From Alphaproteobacteria bacterium UBA3650 (lineage in GTDB: Bacteria; Pseudomonadota; Alphaproteobacteria; CAAHEQ01; UBA3637): a DNA stretch of 10,028 bases. Each line of letters opens with the position of its first letter. Position 1 is the first letter of the stretch. Location of the stretch: NCBI GenBank assembly GCA_002373815.1, contig DFKH01000094.1, forward strand, positions 1 to 10,028, read 5' to 3'. Below the pieces are notes generated by a model. The model worked only from the letters and a program-made list of their open reading frames with translations. It ran no database searches and had not been told where the DNA came from. The translations under genes were made by a program, and so were the position numbers. Positions 1 through 6,785 of the stretch are shown here, one piece after another.

Positions 1-713
1 GTTTTATTGACGTGCTGACCACCGGCACCAGAGGCGCGACATGTGGTAATTTCCAAATCATCTGGGTTGATTTGTACATCCACTTCTTGGGCTTCTGGTA
101 AGACAGCAACGGTGGCTGCGGAAGTATGTACGCGTCCGCTAGATTCTGTTTCTGGGACGCGTTGTACGCGATGGACTCCCGATTCAAATTTTAATCGACC
201 AAAGGCGCCATCGCCTGAAATTTGAGCAACGGCTTCTTTATATCCGCCAAGCCCCGTGGCATTGATAGATAAAGTTTCAAAACGCCATCCCCGTTTCATG
301 GCATAGTGTTCATACATACGGAATAATTCTTCGGCAAATAAGGCCGCTTCATCTCCGCCAGTTCCTGCACGCACTTCCAATACCACGTTGCGTTCGTCTG
401 TTTCATCTTTTGGAATCAATAAAATTTGAATTTGACGTTCCAAGTCTGGTAATTTAGCTTTCAATTCATAATACTCATCTGTTGCCATTTGTTTCATTTC
501 GGCATCTAATGATGTATCATTCATCATTTGTTCATCGTCAACAAGGCCTTTGCAGGTGGCTAAATATTCTTTTCCGACTGTTACCACATCTTCCATAGAT
601 TTCAATTCTTTGGAAAGTTGAATTATTTTTTGGGTATCCATTTCGGTTGTCAGTAATTGAGTTAATTCATCATGACGTGCCAAAATTGTTTTTAATTTTT
701 CTTGATAATCCAT
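1..713 (-). CDS. prfA: Peptide chain release factor 1 (RF1), 3' part missing
   Basis: RF1 recognises UAA and UAG in the ribosomal A site and triggers hydrolysis of peptidyl-tRNA in the cytoplasm. I translated this frame directly: it opens with MDYQEKLKTILARHDEL and stays open for 236 codons to the window edge. The central domain has VRAGTGGDEAA. The region 'HRVQRVPETESSGRVHTS' carries a PxT-type (PET) codon-recognition tripeptide, which marks RF1; RF2 would have SPF. The catalytic GGQ falls at residues 231–233, within two residues of its position in E. coli RF1. Roughly the last third of a protein of about 360 residues lies beyond the left edge. The ATG at 711–713 is preceded by AAGGAAGGG, a good ribosome binding site. 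It is co-directional with the RodZ-like gene 59 bases upstream. Identification is firm; only the C-terminus is unseen. Confidence 0.97.
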   Translation of the reverse strand, partial: MDYQEKLKTILARHDELTQLLTTEMDTQKIIQLSKELKSMEDVVTVGKEYLATCKGLVDDEQMMNDTSLDAEMKQMATDEYYELKAKLPDLERQIQILLIPKDETDERNVVLEVRAGTGGDEAALFAEELFRMYEHYAMKRGWRFETLSINATGLGGYKEAVAQISGDGAFGRLKFESGVHRVQRVPETESSGRVHTSAATVAVLPEAQEVDVQINPDDLEITTCRASGAGGQHVNK

Positions 714-734
714 ACGAAAATCCCTTCCTTAAAA

Positions 735-754
735 TTTTTAAGTGAGTTTAAAAA
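735..754 (-). repeat. AT-only inverted repeat before prfA
   Basis: TTTTTAA and TTAAAAA (7-bp arms, 6-base loop) lie in the 59-base gap between the RodZ-like gene and prfA. A stem of only A-T pairs is too weak for a convincing terminator. It may slightly structure the prfA leader or be a chance result of AT richness. No clear separate prfA promoter was found in this gap. Confidence 0.25.
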
Positions 755-772
755 ATTTGCAAAAACAGAATG

Positions 773-1639
773 CTAATCAGCGAATTCAGCTAAAGACCGG
801 CTTTTTTCTTCACCAAAAGTTTTCACTTTTTCACCATTTTTGTGTAGCTCTAACAAATGACCACGACCAGTTGTCAATTCTAAAACTGTTAAAGAAGATT
901 CTGGTGTAAAAGAATCATTCTTTTTCATAACTTTGTCTAAAATAATTTTTCCAGTTTCTTTGTTGTAAAGTCGAACCCAAACATCATTTTTGGCAATGAA
1001 AGCGACTTTTGGTGTTTCGGCAACAACTGGTTCTTCAGATTTTAAGTCTTGAGCTGTTTTTTCTTGCTCTGGTTTGATAGGTTCTGTTAAGGGTTCATTA
1101 ACGACAGGAGGAACACCCTCTTGTTGGGTTGTTTGAAAGCTGTTTTGTAAGAAAGAGGGTGTAGGTATTTTGCTAAATAAATCAGTCGTCAAAAGTGCCG
1201 CGATTGTGAACCATGCAACCACAATTACAAGGATTATAACCGCAATAATCGTCAATGTTTTTTTAGATGGTAAAGCAAAGTGCTTTTCTATTACTGGCAT
1301 ATCCAATGGGGCGTCCTTGATATCAGAAGTTTCTGCATGAAATTCAGCAACCATTAAATCAGAATCAAGTCCCAAAAACTTAGAATAGGTACGCAAAAAG
1401 CCAATTCCATAGACGCGGTTTGGAAAAGCATAATAATGACCTTCCTCTAACGCTTTGATATAGATTTCTTTGATGCATAGTTTCTTTGCCACATCTTCCA
1501 AAGATAATTTCTTTTTTTCACGCTTTGCACGCAAAGTTTGTCCCAATGTTACAGTTTGAGAAACTTCTTTTTGTTCTGGTTGATTCGCCAGTTTATCAAT
1601 ATCAAAGTGTACGAGTGTTTCTTTCTTTTTTCTTGGCAT
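773..1639 (-). CDS. RodZ-like helix-turn-helix membrane protein
   Basis: 288 residues with the RodZ arrangement. A cytoplasmic XRE-type helix-turn-helix spans about residues 31–92, with the family hallmarks 'LGQTLRAKREKK' and 'FPNRVYGIGFLRTYSKFLGL'. One transmembrane helix follows (about 128–150), then a Pro/Glu/Lys-rich linker (about 158–212) and a small C-terminal periplasmic beta domain of DUF4115 type (about 213–280). In characterised bacteria RodZ links MreB to the elongation machinery and affects rod shape; that role is inferred here, because mreB is not in the window. Start choice: the ATG at 1637–1639 sits six bases from the ribosome binding site AAAGGTGG. An in-frame GTG nine bases upstream lies inside that site and is rejected. 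A near-consensus promoter sits just upstream at 1671–1699. A general transcription regulator is less likely because of the membrane anchor. Confidence 0.88.
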   Translation of the reverse strand: MPRKKKETLVHFDIDKLANQPEQKEVSQTVTLGQTLRAKREKKKLSLEDVAKKLCIKEIYIKALEEGHYYAFPNRVYGIGFLRTYSKFLGLDSDLMVAEFHAETSDIKDAPLDMPVIEKHFALPSKKTLTIIAVIILVIVVAWFTIAALLTTDLFSKIPTPSFLQNSFQTTQQEGVPPVVNEPLTEPIKPEQEKTAQDLKSEEPVVAETPKVAFIAKNDVWVRLYNKETGKIILDKVMKKNDSFTPESSLTVLELTTGRGHLLELHKNGEKVKTFGEEKSRSLAEFAD

Positions 1640-1670
1640 AAAAACCACCTTTCTTTTTTGTCTATATGGG

Positions 1671-1699
1671 ATTATATCTTTTTTTTATTTCATTGTCCA
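1671..1699 (-). promoter_or_regulatory. Sigma-70 promoter for the RodZ-like gene
   Basis: On the minus strand, TGGACA (1699–1694) is followed by a 17-base A-rich spacer and a perfect TATAAT (1676–1671). The expected start is near 1664, giving a leader of about 25 bases that contains the AAAGGTGG ribosome binding site. The promoter lies in the gap after the prepilin peptidase stop (1703–1705), so the RodZ-like gene, and perhaps prfA, can be transcribed independently of the upstream gene. Confidence 0.7.
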
Positions 1700-1702
1700 G
1701 CA

Positions 1703-2383
1703 CTATTTTAGATATAAAATAAAAAAAACAAATAATCCCGCCAAACCAAGTGCAGGACCATATGCGCCTGATTTTTTTTGGGTTAAAAAGGAGTATAAAA
1801 CAAATAGGAAAAAAGAAAGTAGAATGGTATAATTTAGTCCTTGTACACCCAGCCAAGTACCTAGCGCTATGGCCATTTTGCTGTCACCAGCCCCAAAGAT
1901 AGGATGCTTGTTAAAGCTTAACAGAAAAACGGAAAAAACAGTAATAAAATAAGCGAAAAATGCACCATATACACTTTGAGACGGGGAAATGGCATTTGTT
2001 TGCGTTGCAAATAGAAAGCCGACCAGCATCAAAGGAATAGTTAAACAATCAGGTAGAATGTAATAGCGCTTATCCGTTTCGGCTGCACACAGAATGATCC
2101 AAGCAAAGAAAAGAGCATAAAGTTGCAGATGTGATGGCAAGTAATATGTTATGGCACATAATCCAGACATAAGAGCACCCATGATAGTGGCGTGAACTAG
2201 TAGGCGCTTCCATTGTGTATTAAATTGAGCATGTTGTAAGGGGTTGTGAACCTTTGGAAAACGGGGCAGATGGGGTAATTGAAACAAAATTGTTCCTGTT
2301 GTTGCAGGCAAAACTTTTCCAAAGCGCCTAGCAATAAATGGAATTAAAAAACCCATTATAAACGATAAAATAACGTCAAGCAC
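1703..2383 (-). CDS. Prepilin peptidase (A24 family, type IV leader peptidase)
   Basis: A polytopic inner-membrane aspartyl protease that cleaves the short leader of type IV pilin-like proteins. Its 226 residues are mostly hydrophobic, with about six to seven membrane segments. Both signature motifs are present: 'ETDKRYYILPDCLT' supplies the first catalytic aspartate (D104), and 'GAGDSKMAIALG' supplies the second (D167). The later 'GPALGLAG' matches the conserved segment near the C-terminus of this family. The N-terminal 'GFLIPFIARR' resembles the start of PilD, but the cytoplasmic loop (about residues 28–60) has none of the cysteines that form the zinc-binding CxxC pairs of classical PilD. 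It may therefore lack a complete N-methyltransferase domain. The start is a GTG at 2381–2383, preceded by AAGGGAGAA. No pilin or assembly ATPase gene is visible here, so the substrate is unknown. Confidence 0.88.
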   Translation of the reverse strand: MLDVILSFIMGFLIPFIARRFGKVLPATTGTILFQLPHLPRFPKVHNPLQHAQFNTQWKRLLVHATIMGALMSGLCAITYYLPSHLQLYALFFAWIILCAAETDKRYYILPDCLTIPLMLVGFLFATQTNAISPSQSVYGAFFAYFITVFSVFLLSFNKHPIFGAGDSKMAIALGTWLGVQGLNYTILLSFFLFVLYSFLTQKKSGAYGPALGLAGLFVFFILYLK

Positions 2384-2406
2384 AATTTTCTCCCTTTCTT
2401 GCCGAT

Positions 2407-2434
2407 ATTATATAGAAAATTTATCTGAAAGCAA
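2407..2434 (-). promoter_or_regulatory. Promoter for the leftward prepilin peptidase
   Basis: On the minus strand, TTGCTT (2434–2429) is followed by a 16-base spacer and a perfect TATAAT (2412–2407). Transcription would begin near 2400, leaving a short leader with the AAGGGAGAA ribosome binding site before the GTG start. The -35 box is only partly consensus. Confidence 0.55.
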
Positions 2435-2442
2435 GATTTTTC

Positions 2443-2471
2443 TTTTTATTTTATAAAAAAAAATGTATAAT
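2443..2471 (+). promoter_or_regulatory. Promoter for yqeY–dnaG
   Basis: A perfect TATAAT at 2466–2471 is preceded, 17 bases upstream, by a poor -35 (TTTTTA, 2443–2448). The predicted start is near 2478, about 24 bases before the yqeY ATG at 2502. That placement excludes the earlier in-frame ATG at 2463, which would lie upstream of the transcript. It stands back to back with the leftward promoter, with no overlap of core elements. Confidence 0.55.
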
Positions 2472-2501
2472 GTCTTTACACACGGGAAAGGAGAAATGAA
2501 A

Positions 2502-2960
2502 ATGTTGCGTGATGATATTAAAAATGCGTTAGTTGATGCTATGAAAAATAAGGAACAAGACAAGGTAAATACCCTGAGATTGGTGCAGGCAGCTATTAAA
2601 CAGAAGGATATTGATGCCCGTACAAAGGGAGTTATGGATGGTGTTGATGAAGCAACTGTTCTTTCTTTATTGCAAGGAATGATTAAACAACGTAAAGAAA
2701 GTATTGAAATGTATAAGAAGGGTAACCGTGAAGATTTGGTTGCGCATGAACAGGCTGAAATTGATGTTATTCAAGCCTTTTTGCCTAAGCAAATGGATGA
2801 AGCCGCTATGACGGAGGCTATAAAAGGAATTATTTCTGAAACAGGTGCCACGTCCATTAAAGATATGGGCAAAGTGATGGGGGCTTTGCGTGGTAAGTAT
2901 GCTGGACAAATGGATTTTGGGGTTGCATCTGGTTTGATTAAAACATTGTTAGCGGGGTAA
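2502..2960 (+). CDS. YqeY/GatB-YqeY domain protein
   Basis: A small soluble protein of 152 residues whose fold matches the C-terminal tail domain of GatB, the tRNA-dependent amidotransferase subunit. It binds tRNA in related proteins, but its cellular role is not settled. Family features seen are the N-terminus 'MLRDDIKNALVDAMKNKE', 'TLRLVQAAIKQKDIDAR', 'MIKQRKESIEMYKKGNRED', 'IIQAFLP'-like 'VIQAFLPKQMDE', and the C-terminal 'MGKVMGALRGKYAGQMDFG'. Start choice: AAAGGAG at 2487–2493 lies eight bases before the ATG at 2502. The ATG at 2496 is too close to it, and the ATG at 2463 lies ahead of the predicted transcript start. The normal family length of about 150 residues also fits 2502. The stop is followed after one base by dnaG, so the two genes are very probably cotranscribed and translationally coupled. 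Confidence 0.93.
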   Translation: MLRDDIKNALVDAMKNKEQDKVNTLRLVQAAIKQKDIDARTKGVMDGVDEATVLSLLQGMIKQRKESIEMYKKGNREDLVAHEQAEIDVIQAFLPKQMDEAAMTEAIKGIISETGATSIKDMGKVMGALRGKYAGQMDFGVASGLIKTLLAG

Positions 2961-2961
2961 G

Positions 2962-4683
2962 ATGGCGATAACGCCAGCTTTTTTGGATGAATTGAGAGAT
3001 AAAGTGCCTCTGTCTGATTTAATTGGACGGAAGGTCAAGCTTACCCATAAAGGTAAAGAGCATACGGGATTGTGTCCATTTCATAAGGAAAAGACTCCTT
3101 CATTTACTGTGAATGATGATAAAGGATTTTACCATTGTTTTGGTTGTGGGGCGCATGGGGATCAAATCAAATATCTGATGGAATCAGAAAAAATGCCGTT
3201 TATCGAGGCCGTAGAGTATTTAGCAAATATGGCAGGTATGAAAATGCCAGATCCTGATCCCAAAGCGGCGGCAAGAAATGAACGTAACACTGAATTGCTG
3301 AAATTGATGGAATGTGCTTGCCGTTATTTTCAAACACATTTATTTGGATCGGCAGGGGTTGATGCCAAACAATACCTTATCCGTAGAGGTATGAGTTCTG
3401 ATTTGGCAAAGCGTTTTCGTTTAGGATATGCACCTACTGGTTCTGGACTGTTGGCTCATCTAACGGCACATAAGTTTTCTATAAAAGATATGCAGTTGAT
3501 GGGCCTTGTGGCTCCGAATCGGGATGGTAATGGTTATCATGACTATTTTTATGATCGCGTGATGTTCCCAGTGATGAACCGCAGGGGGCAGGTGATTGGT
3601 TTTAGTGGACGCATTTTGCATGAGGGGGAACCGAAATATTTAAACTCGCCTGAAACAGATTTATTCCATAAGGGTGATTTGCTGTATGGATTGCCTCAAG
3701 CAATTGAAACAGTACGCAAAAAGAATACAGCTTTGGTAGTGGAAGGAAATGTGGATGTGATTTCATTGCACGGCGCTGGTTTCACTCAAGCAATGGCTCC
3801 GCTAGGCACGGCATTTACAGAGGATCAAATTCGCCTTTTGTGGACAATGTGTGATGAACCGGTTATCTGTTTTGATGGCGATGGGGCGGGGCGTAAAGCT
3901 ATGGTGCGCGCACTCAATCGGGCATTGCCCATGTTACGGGCTGGGAAATCTTTAAAGTTTGCTTATTTGCCAGATGGAATGGATCCTGATGACATGATTC
4001 GTAAAAAATCGACAAAAGCTTTGCAAGAAGAAATAGATGGGGCTAAACCATTGATTTGGTCTCTTTGGCAGATGTTGCTTGATGGCCGGACTTTGGATAC
4101 GCCCGAGCGTTTGGCAAAATTAGAAAAAGATGCAATGGAAATTGCCGAAAAAATTCAAGATGAGCGTGTCCGTTCGTATTATCAAAAAGAACTACAAAAA
4201 CGCCTTAAAGCCCTTGGTAGAAAGGAGCGTCCTAAAGCAAATATTGCTTCGTTGCTCAGTCCAACAGATTCTCCACAATTATTGGCGTATATTTTAGTTT
4301 ACCCACAAATATGTGCAGATTTTTCCGAGGAAATTATGCAGTATTTTCATTTTTCAACTCTTGCCTTACAAATGGCATTTGAAACAATTATGGCAGAATT
4401 GATGGTTTCTCCAGAGGTAACAACAGATGATTTGTGGAAATTGTTGGGAGAGGAACAGCGTGCCTTATTGGCCGCATCCATACAACAATTAAAAAAGAAT
4501 TCTGCTGCTAATGAAGATATCAAAAAAGCTGTGCATCAATTAGTTCTTTCTGCAAAACGTCGTGCACTGCAAAACGAAATTGATTCCAAGAACGAAGAGT
4601 ATCTTCGAACTGAAGATCCTGAGATTAAAAATGAATTAGTGGCTTTGCAAGATGAGATGAAAAAACTGATGGACGAAGAATAA
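2962..4683 (+). CDS. dnaG: DNA primase DnaG
   Basis: Synthesises the RNA primers for lagging-strand and initiation DNA synthesis and works with the replicative helicase DnaB. Its 573 residues cover the full family layout. The N-terminal CHC2 zinc finger has 'CPFHKEKTPSF' (C38, H41) and 'YHCFGCGAHGD' (C59, C62). The RNA-polymerase core has 'DRVMFPVMNRRGQVIGFSGR' (about 198–217) and 'PKYLNSPET'. The TOPRIM metal site has E261 in 'VVEGNVDVI', D305 and D307 in 'CFDGDGAGRKA', and 'LPDGMDPDD'. The helical C-terminal helicase-binding domain covers about 430–573. The TOPRIM glutamate is followed by Gly-Asn-Val-Asp instead of the usual Gly-Tyr-Met-Asp, an uncommon change next to a catalytic residue. 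The ATG begins one base after the yqeY stop, and the ribosome binding site (AGCGGGGTAAG) lies in the end of yqeY. Confidence 0.98.
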   Translation: MAITPAFLDELRDKVPLSDLIGRKVKLTHKGKEHTGLCPFHKEKTPSFTVNDDKGFYHCFGCGAHGDQIKYLMESEKMPFIEAVEYLANMAGMKMPDPDPKAAARNERNTELLKLMECACRYFQTHLFGSAGVDAKQYLIRRGMSSDLAKRFRLGYAPTGSGLLAHLTAHKFSIKDMQLMGLVAPNRDGNGYHDYFYDRVMFPVMNRRGQVIGFSGRILHEGEPKYLNSPETDLFHKGDLLYGLPQAIETVRKKNTALVVEGNVDVISLHGAGFTQAMAPLGTAFTEDQIRLLWTMCDEPVICFDGDGAGRKAMVRALNRALPMLRAGKSLKFAYLPDGMDPDDMIRKKSTKALQEEIDGAKPLIWSLWQMLLDGRTLDTPERLAKLEKDAMEIAEKIQDERVRSYYQKELQKRLKALGRKERPKANIASLLSPTDSPQLLAYILVYPQICADFSEEIMQYFHFSTLALQMAFETIMAELMVSPEVTTDDLWKLLGEEQRALLAASIQQLKKNSAANEDIKKAVHQLVLSAKRRALQNEIDSKNEEYLRTEDPEIKNELVALQDEMKKLMDEE

Positions 4684-4688
4684 TTTGG

Positions 4689-4717
4689 TTGACTTTTTAA
4701 GTAAAATAATATATAAT
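4689..4717 (+). promoter_or_regulatory. Strong sigma-70 promoter for rpoD
   Basis: TTGACT (4689–4694), a 17-base spacer and a perfect TATAAT (4712–4717) lie in the 70-base gap after dnaG. The expected start is near 4724, giving a leader of about 30 bases with the ribosome binding site GAGGGG (4740–4745), eight bases before the rpoD ATG. This gives rpoD its own transcription in addition to read-through from dnaG. No heat-shock-type promoter was recognised. Confidence 0.82.
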
Positions 4718-4753
4718 ATGTTTTATCTTTTTAATTCATGAGGGGCGCTGCGT

Positions 4754-6745
4754 ATGAATTCAATGTCAAAAAATCCAAAAAACGAAACAGATGAAAATAA
4801 TACAACAGATTTGAAATCCTTGATGAAGGCATTGCTTGATCAAGGCCGAGAACGTGGATATATCGTTGTTGAAAAGCTGCGCAAATGTTTGCCTGCTGAA
4901 TATCAAACTGAAGAAAAATGGGAACAATTGGTGAACTCGTTCACCGAAATGGGCATATCTTTGGTGGATAGTTCAGATGATGTTGAAGACTTAACGGAAG
5001 AAACAAGTAAGATATCTTCTGATGAATTGGTGCGTTCTGATGAATCAGAAACTCCTGTGGCTGACGCAGTTGGTATTAAAGACCCAGTTCGTTTATATTT
5101 AAAGGAAATGGGGGCCGTTGATTTATTGTCCAGAGAAGGTGAAGTAGCCATTGCAAAGCGTATTGCTGCTGGGTTTAATGTGATGATGAATGGATTAGCT
5201 GAATGTGCACCGACATATGTTATGTTATCAGATTGGCATCATCAGGTGGAAGAAAATGTGTTGCCTTTACGCGATTTAATTGATTTAGAAACAGCAATGG
5301 AGTATGTACCAAAGGGTGCAGCAATTGTCACAGAATCTGAGAAAAAGGTAGAAGAAAAAAAGATTGAAGATAAGAAGGAAACTAAGAAGAAAGACAAGGA
5401 TGACATTGATGCTTTCTTGGACGAGGAACCATCAGAAGAAGCAGATGAAGAAGATCCTGATGATGAAGATGATATTTTGTCATTGGATGAAATGGAAAAT
5501 ACTTTACGTCCGTCGATATTGGCCACATTTGAAAAAATAGAAACGCTGTATAAAAAGTTTGCAAAATTACAAGCAGCGCGTGTCAAGCAATTGACATATA
5601 AAGAAAAAATTACAACTCAGGCAGAACAGAAATATCATGCAGCACAAGCTGAACTTGTAGAACAGATTAAAAATTTGCATTTAACTCAAGGGCGTCTTGC
5701 AGAGATTATGGATTCAATTAATGAGTTAAATCAAAAATTAATGATGCTTGAAGGTAAATTATTGCGTTTAGCTGTGCCTCATAAAATTGACAGAGACGAG
5801 TTTTTAAAAGTTTATGCTTTAAGTGAGATCAATCCAAAATGGCTGGATACCCTAAAAAATAAAAAAGAAAAACACTGGAAGTCATTTGTTGAAAAGTCTT
5901 TGGGGGAGGCGAAAGATATTATGTCCGCCATTAAAGGACTTTTATTGGAAACGCAAATGCCTGTATCACAATATCGTCAATTGGTAAATATTGTTCGTAA
6001 AGGTCGTCAGGAAATGAAAAAGGCCAAGCAAGAGATGATTGAGGCCAACTTGCGTTTGGTGATTTCTATTTCAAAACGGTATATGCATCGAAATTTACAA
6101 TTCTTGGATTTAATTCAAGAAGGAAATATTGGTTTGATGAAGGCAGTTGACAAGTTTGAGTATAAACGTGGTAATAAGTTTTCTACCTATGCAACGTGGT
6201 GGATTCGCCAATCTATTACGCGTGCCATTGCTGATCAGGCTCGGACAATTCGTATTCCAGTTCACATGATTGAGACTATCAATAAGATGATGCGTACAAG
6301 TCATCAAATGCAACTTGAGACGGGACATGAACCCACGCCAGAAGAATTAGCTCCACGTGTCAATATGACGCCAGAAAAAATTAAAAAAGTTATGAAAATT
6401 GCAAAGGATCCGATTTCTTTGGAAACACCTGTAGGAGATGAAGAGGATAGTCATCTTGGTGATTTTATTGAAGATAAGAATACCTTGCAGCCATTAGAAG
6501 CGGCTATTCAAAGCAATTTACGTCAATCTTGTACAGCGGTGTTGTCTACGCTATCTCCTCGTGAAGAACGTGTATTACGTATGCGTTTTGGCATAGGTAT
6601 GAATTCAGATCATACATTAGAGGAGGTTGGTTTGCAATTTTCTGTGACTCGTGAGCGAATTCGTCAGATTGAAGCCAAGGCTTTGCGTAAATTAAAGCAT
6701 CCGACACGTTCACGTAAATTGCGTAGTTTCTTGGAAGATGGATAA
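4754..6745 (+). CDS. rpoD: RNA polymerase primary sigma factor RpoD (sigma-70)
   Basis: The housekeeping sigma factor, which directs RNA polymerase to -10/-35 promoters. It has 663 residues. Region 1.1 spans about 20–75 ('LLDQGRERGYIVVEKLRKCL'). Region 1.2 begins with 'DPVRLYLKEMGAVDLLSREGE' (about 110–130). A long non-conserved region covers about 140–400. Region 2 ('ANLRLVISISKRYMHRNLQF', 'FSTYATWWIRQSITRAI') spans about 420–495, region 3 about 503–580, and region 4 about 590–657 ('TLEEVGLQFSVTRERIRQIE'). The DNA-contacting residues of 2.4 and 4.2 look canonical, consistent with the TTGACA/TATAAT-like promoters seen here. Residues about 193–248 form a low-complexity tract, first Lys/Glu-rich and then strongly acidic, inside the non-conserved region. 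The start at 4754 is chosen for its well-spaced GAGGGG; an ATG three codons later is possible but less well placed. Confidence 0.98.
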   Translation: MNSMSKNPKNETDENNTTDLKSLMKALLDQGRERGYIVVEKLRKCLPAEYQTEEKWEQLVNSFTEMGISLVDSSDDVEDLTEETSKISSDELVRSDESETPVADAVGIKDPVRLYLKEMGAVDLLSREGEVAIAKRIAAGFNVMMNGLAECAPTYVMLSDWHHQVEENVLPLRDLIDLETAMEYVPKGAAIVTESEKKVEEKKIEDKKETKKKDKDDIDAFLDEEPSEEADEEDPDDEDDILSLDEMENTLRPSILATFEKIETLYKKFAKLQAARVKQLTYKEKITTQAEQKYHAAQAELVEQIKNLHLTQGRLAEIMDSINELNQKLMMLEGKLLRLAVPHKIDRDEFLKVYALSEINPKWLDTLKNKKEKHWKSFVEKSLGEAKDIMSAIKGLLLETQMPVSQYRQLVNIVRKGRQEMKKAKQEMIEANLRLVISISKRYMHRNLQFLDLIQEGNIGLMKAVDKFEYKRGNKFSTYATWWIRQSITRAIADQARTIRIPVHMIETINKMMRTSHQMQLETGHEPTPEELAPRVNMTPEKIKKVMKIAKDPISLETPVGDEEDSHLGDFIEDKNTLQPLEAAIQSNLRQSCTAVLSTLSPREERVLRMRFGIGMNSDHTLEEVGLQFSVTRERIRQIEAKALRKLKHPTRSRKLRSFLEDG

Positions 6746-6760
6746 TCCTAATTATAGGAT
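6745..6760 (+). repeat. Short inverted repeat at the end of rpoD
   Basis: ATCCTA and TAGGAT form a perfect 6-bp inverted repeat around a four-base loop, beginning at the last base of the rpoD stop codon. There is no following T-run, so it does not look like an intrinsic terminator. It could be a weak mRNA 3' structure or an operator in front of the next gene; a possible GATAAT box (6741–6746), 16 bases after TTGCGT (6719–6724), overlaps its left arm. Chance occurrence is also plausible in AT-rich DNA. Confidence 0.3.
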
Positions 6761-6785
6761 ATATTTCCATTTGTAGGTGCTGTCA

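Noticed and set aside
43..225. Rightward 60-codon open frame
   Set aside because: It lies antisense inside prfA, whose translation is strongly conserved through the GGQ region; the rightward product resembles nothing.
748..772. Possible prfA promoter (TTGCAA with AAAAAT about 17 bases on)
   Set aside because: The -10 match is poor and coincides with an AT-only inverted repeat; read-through from the RodZ-like gene is the simpler explanation.
1662..1856. Leftward 64-codon open frame
   Set aside because: It overlaps the 3' end of the prepilin peptidase in another frame and also covers the promoter of the RodZ-like gene.
5242..5586. Leftward serine-rich open frame of 114 codons
   Set aside because: It is the antisense reading of the Glu/Asp/Lys-rich tract of rpoD; GAA/GAT-rich sequence reads as serine-rich on the other strand.
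6546..6770. Leftward 74-codon frame across the rpoD end
   Set aside because: It is antisense to sigma region 4, with no ribosome binding site or recognisable product.
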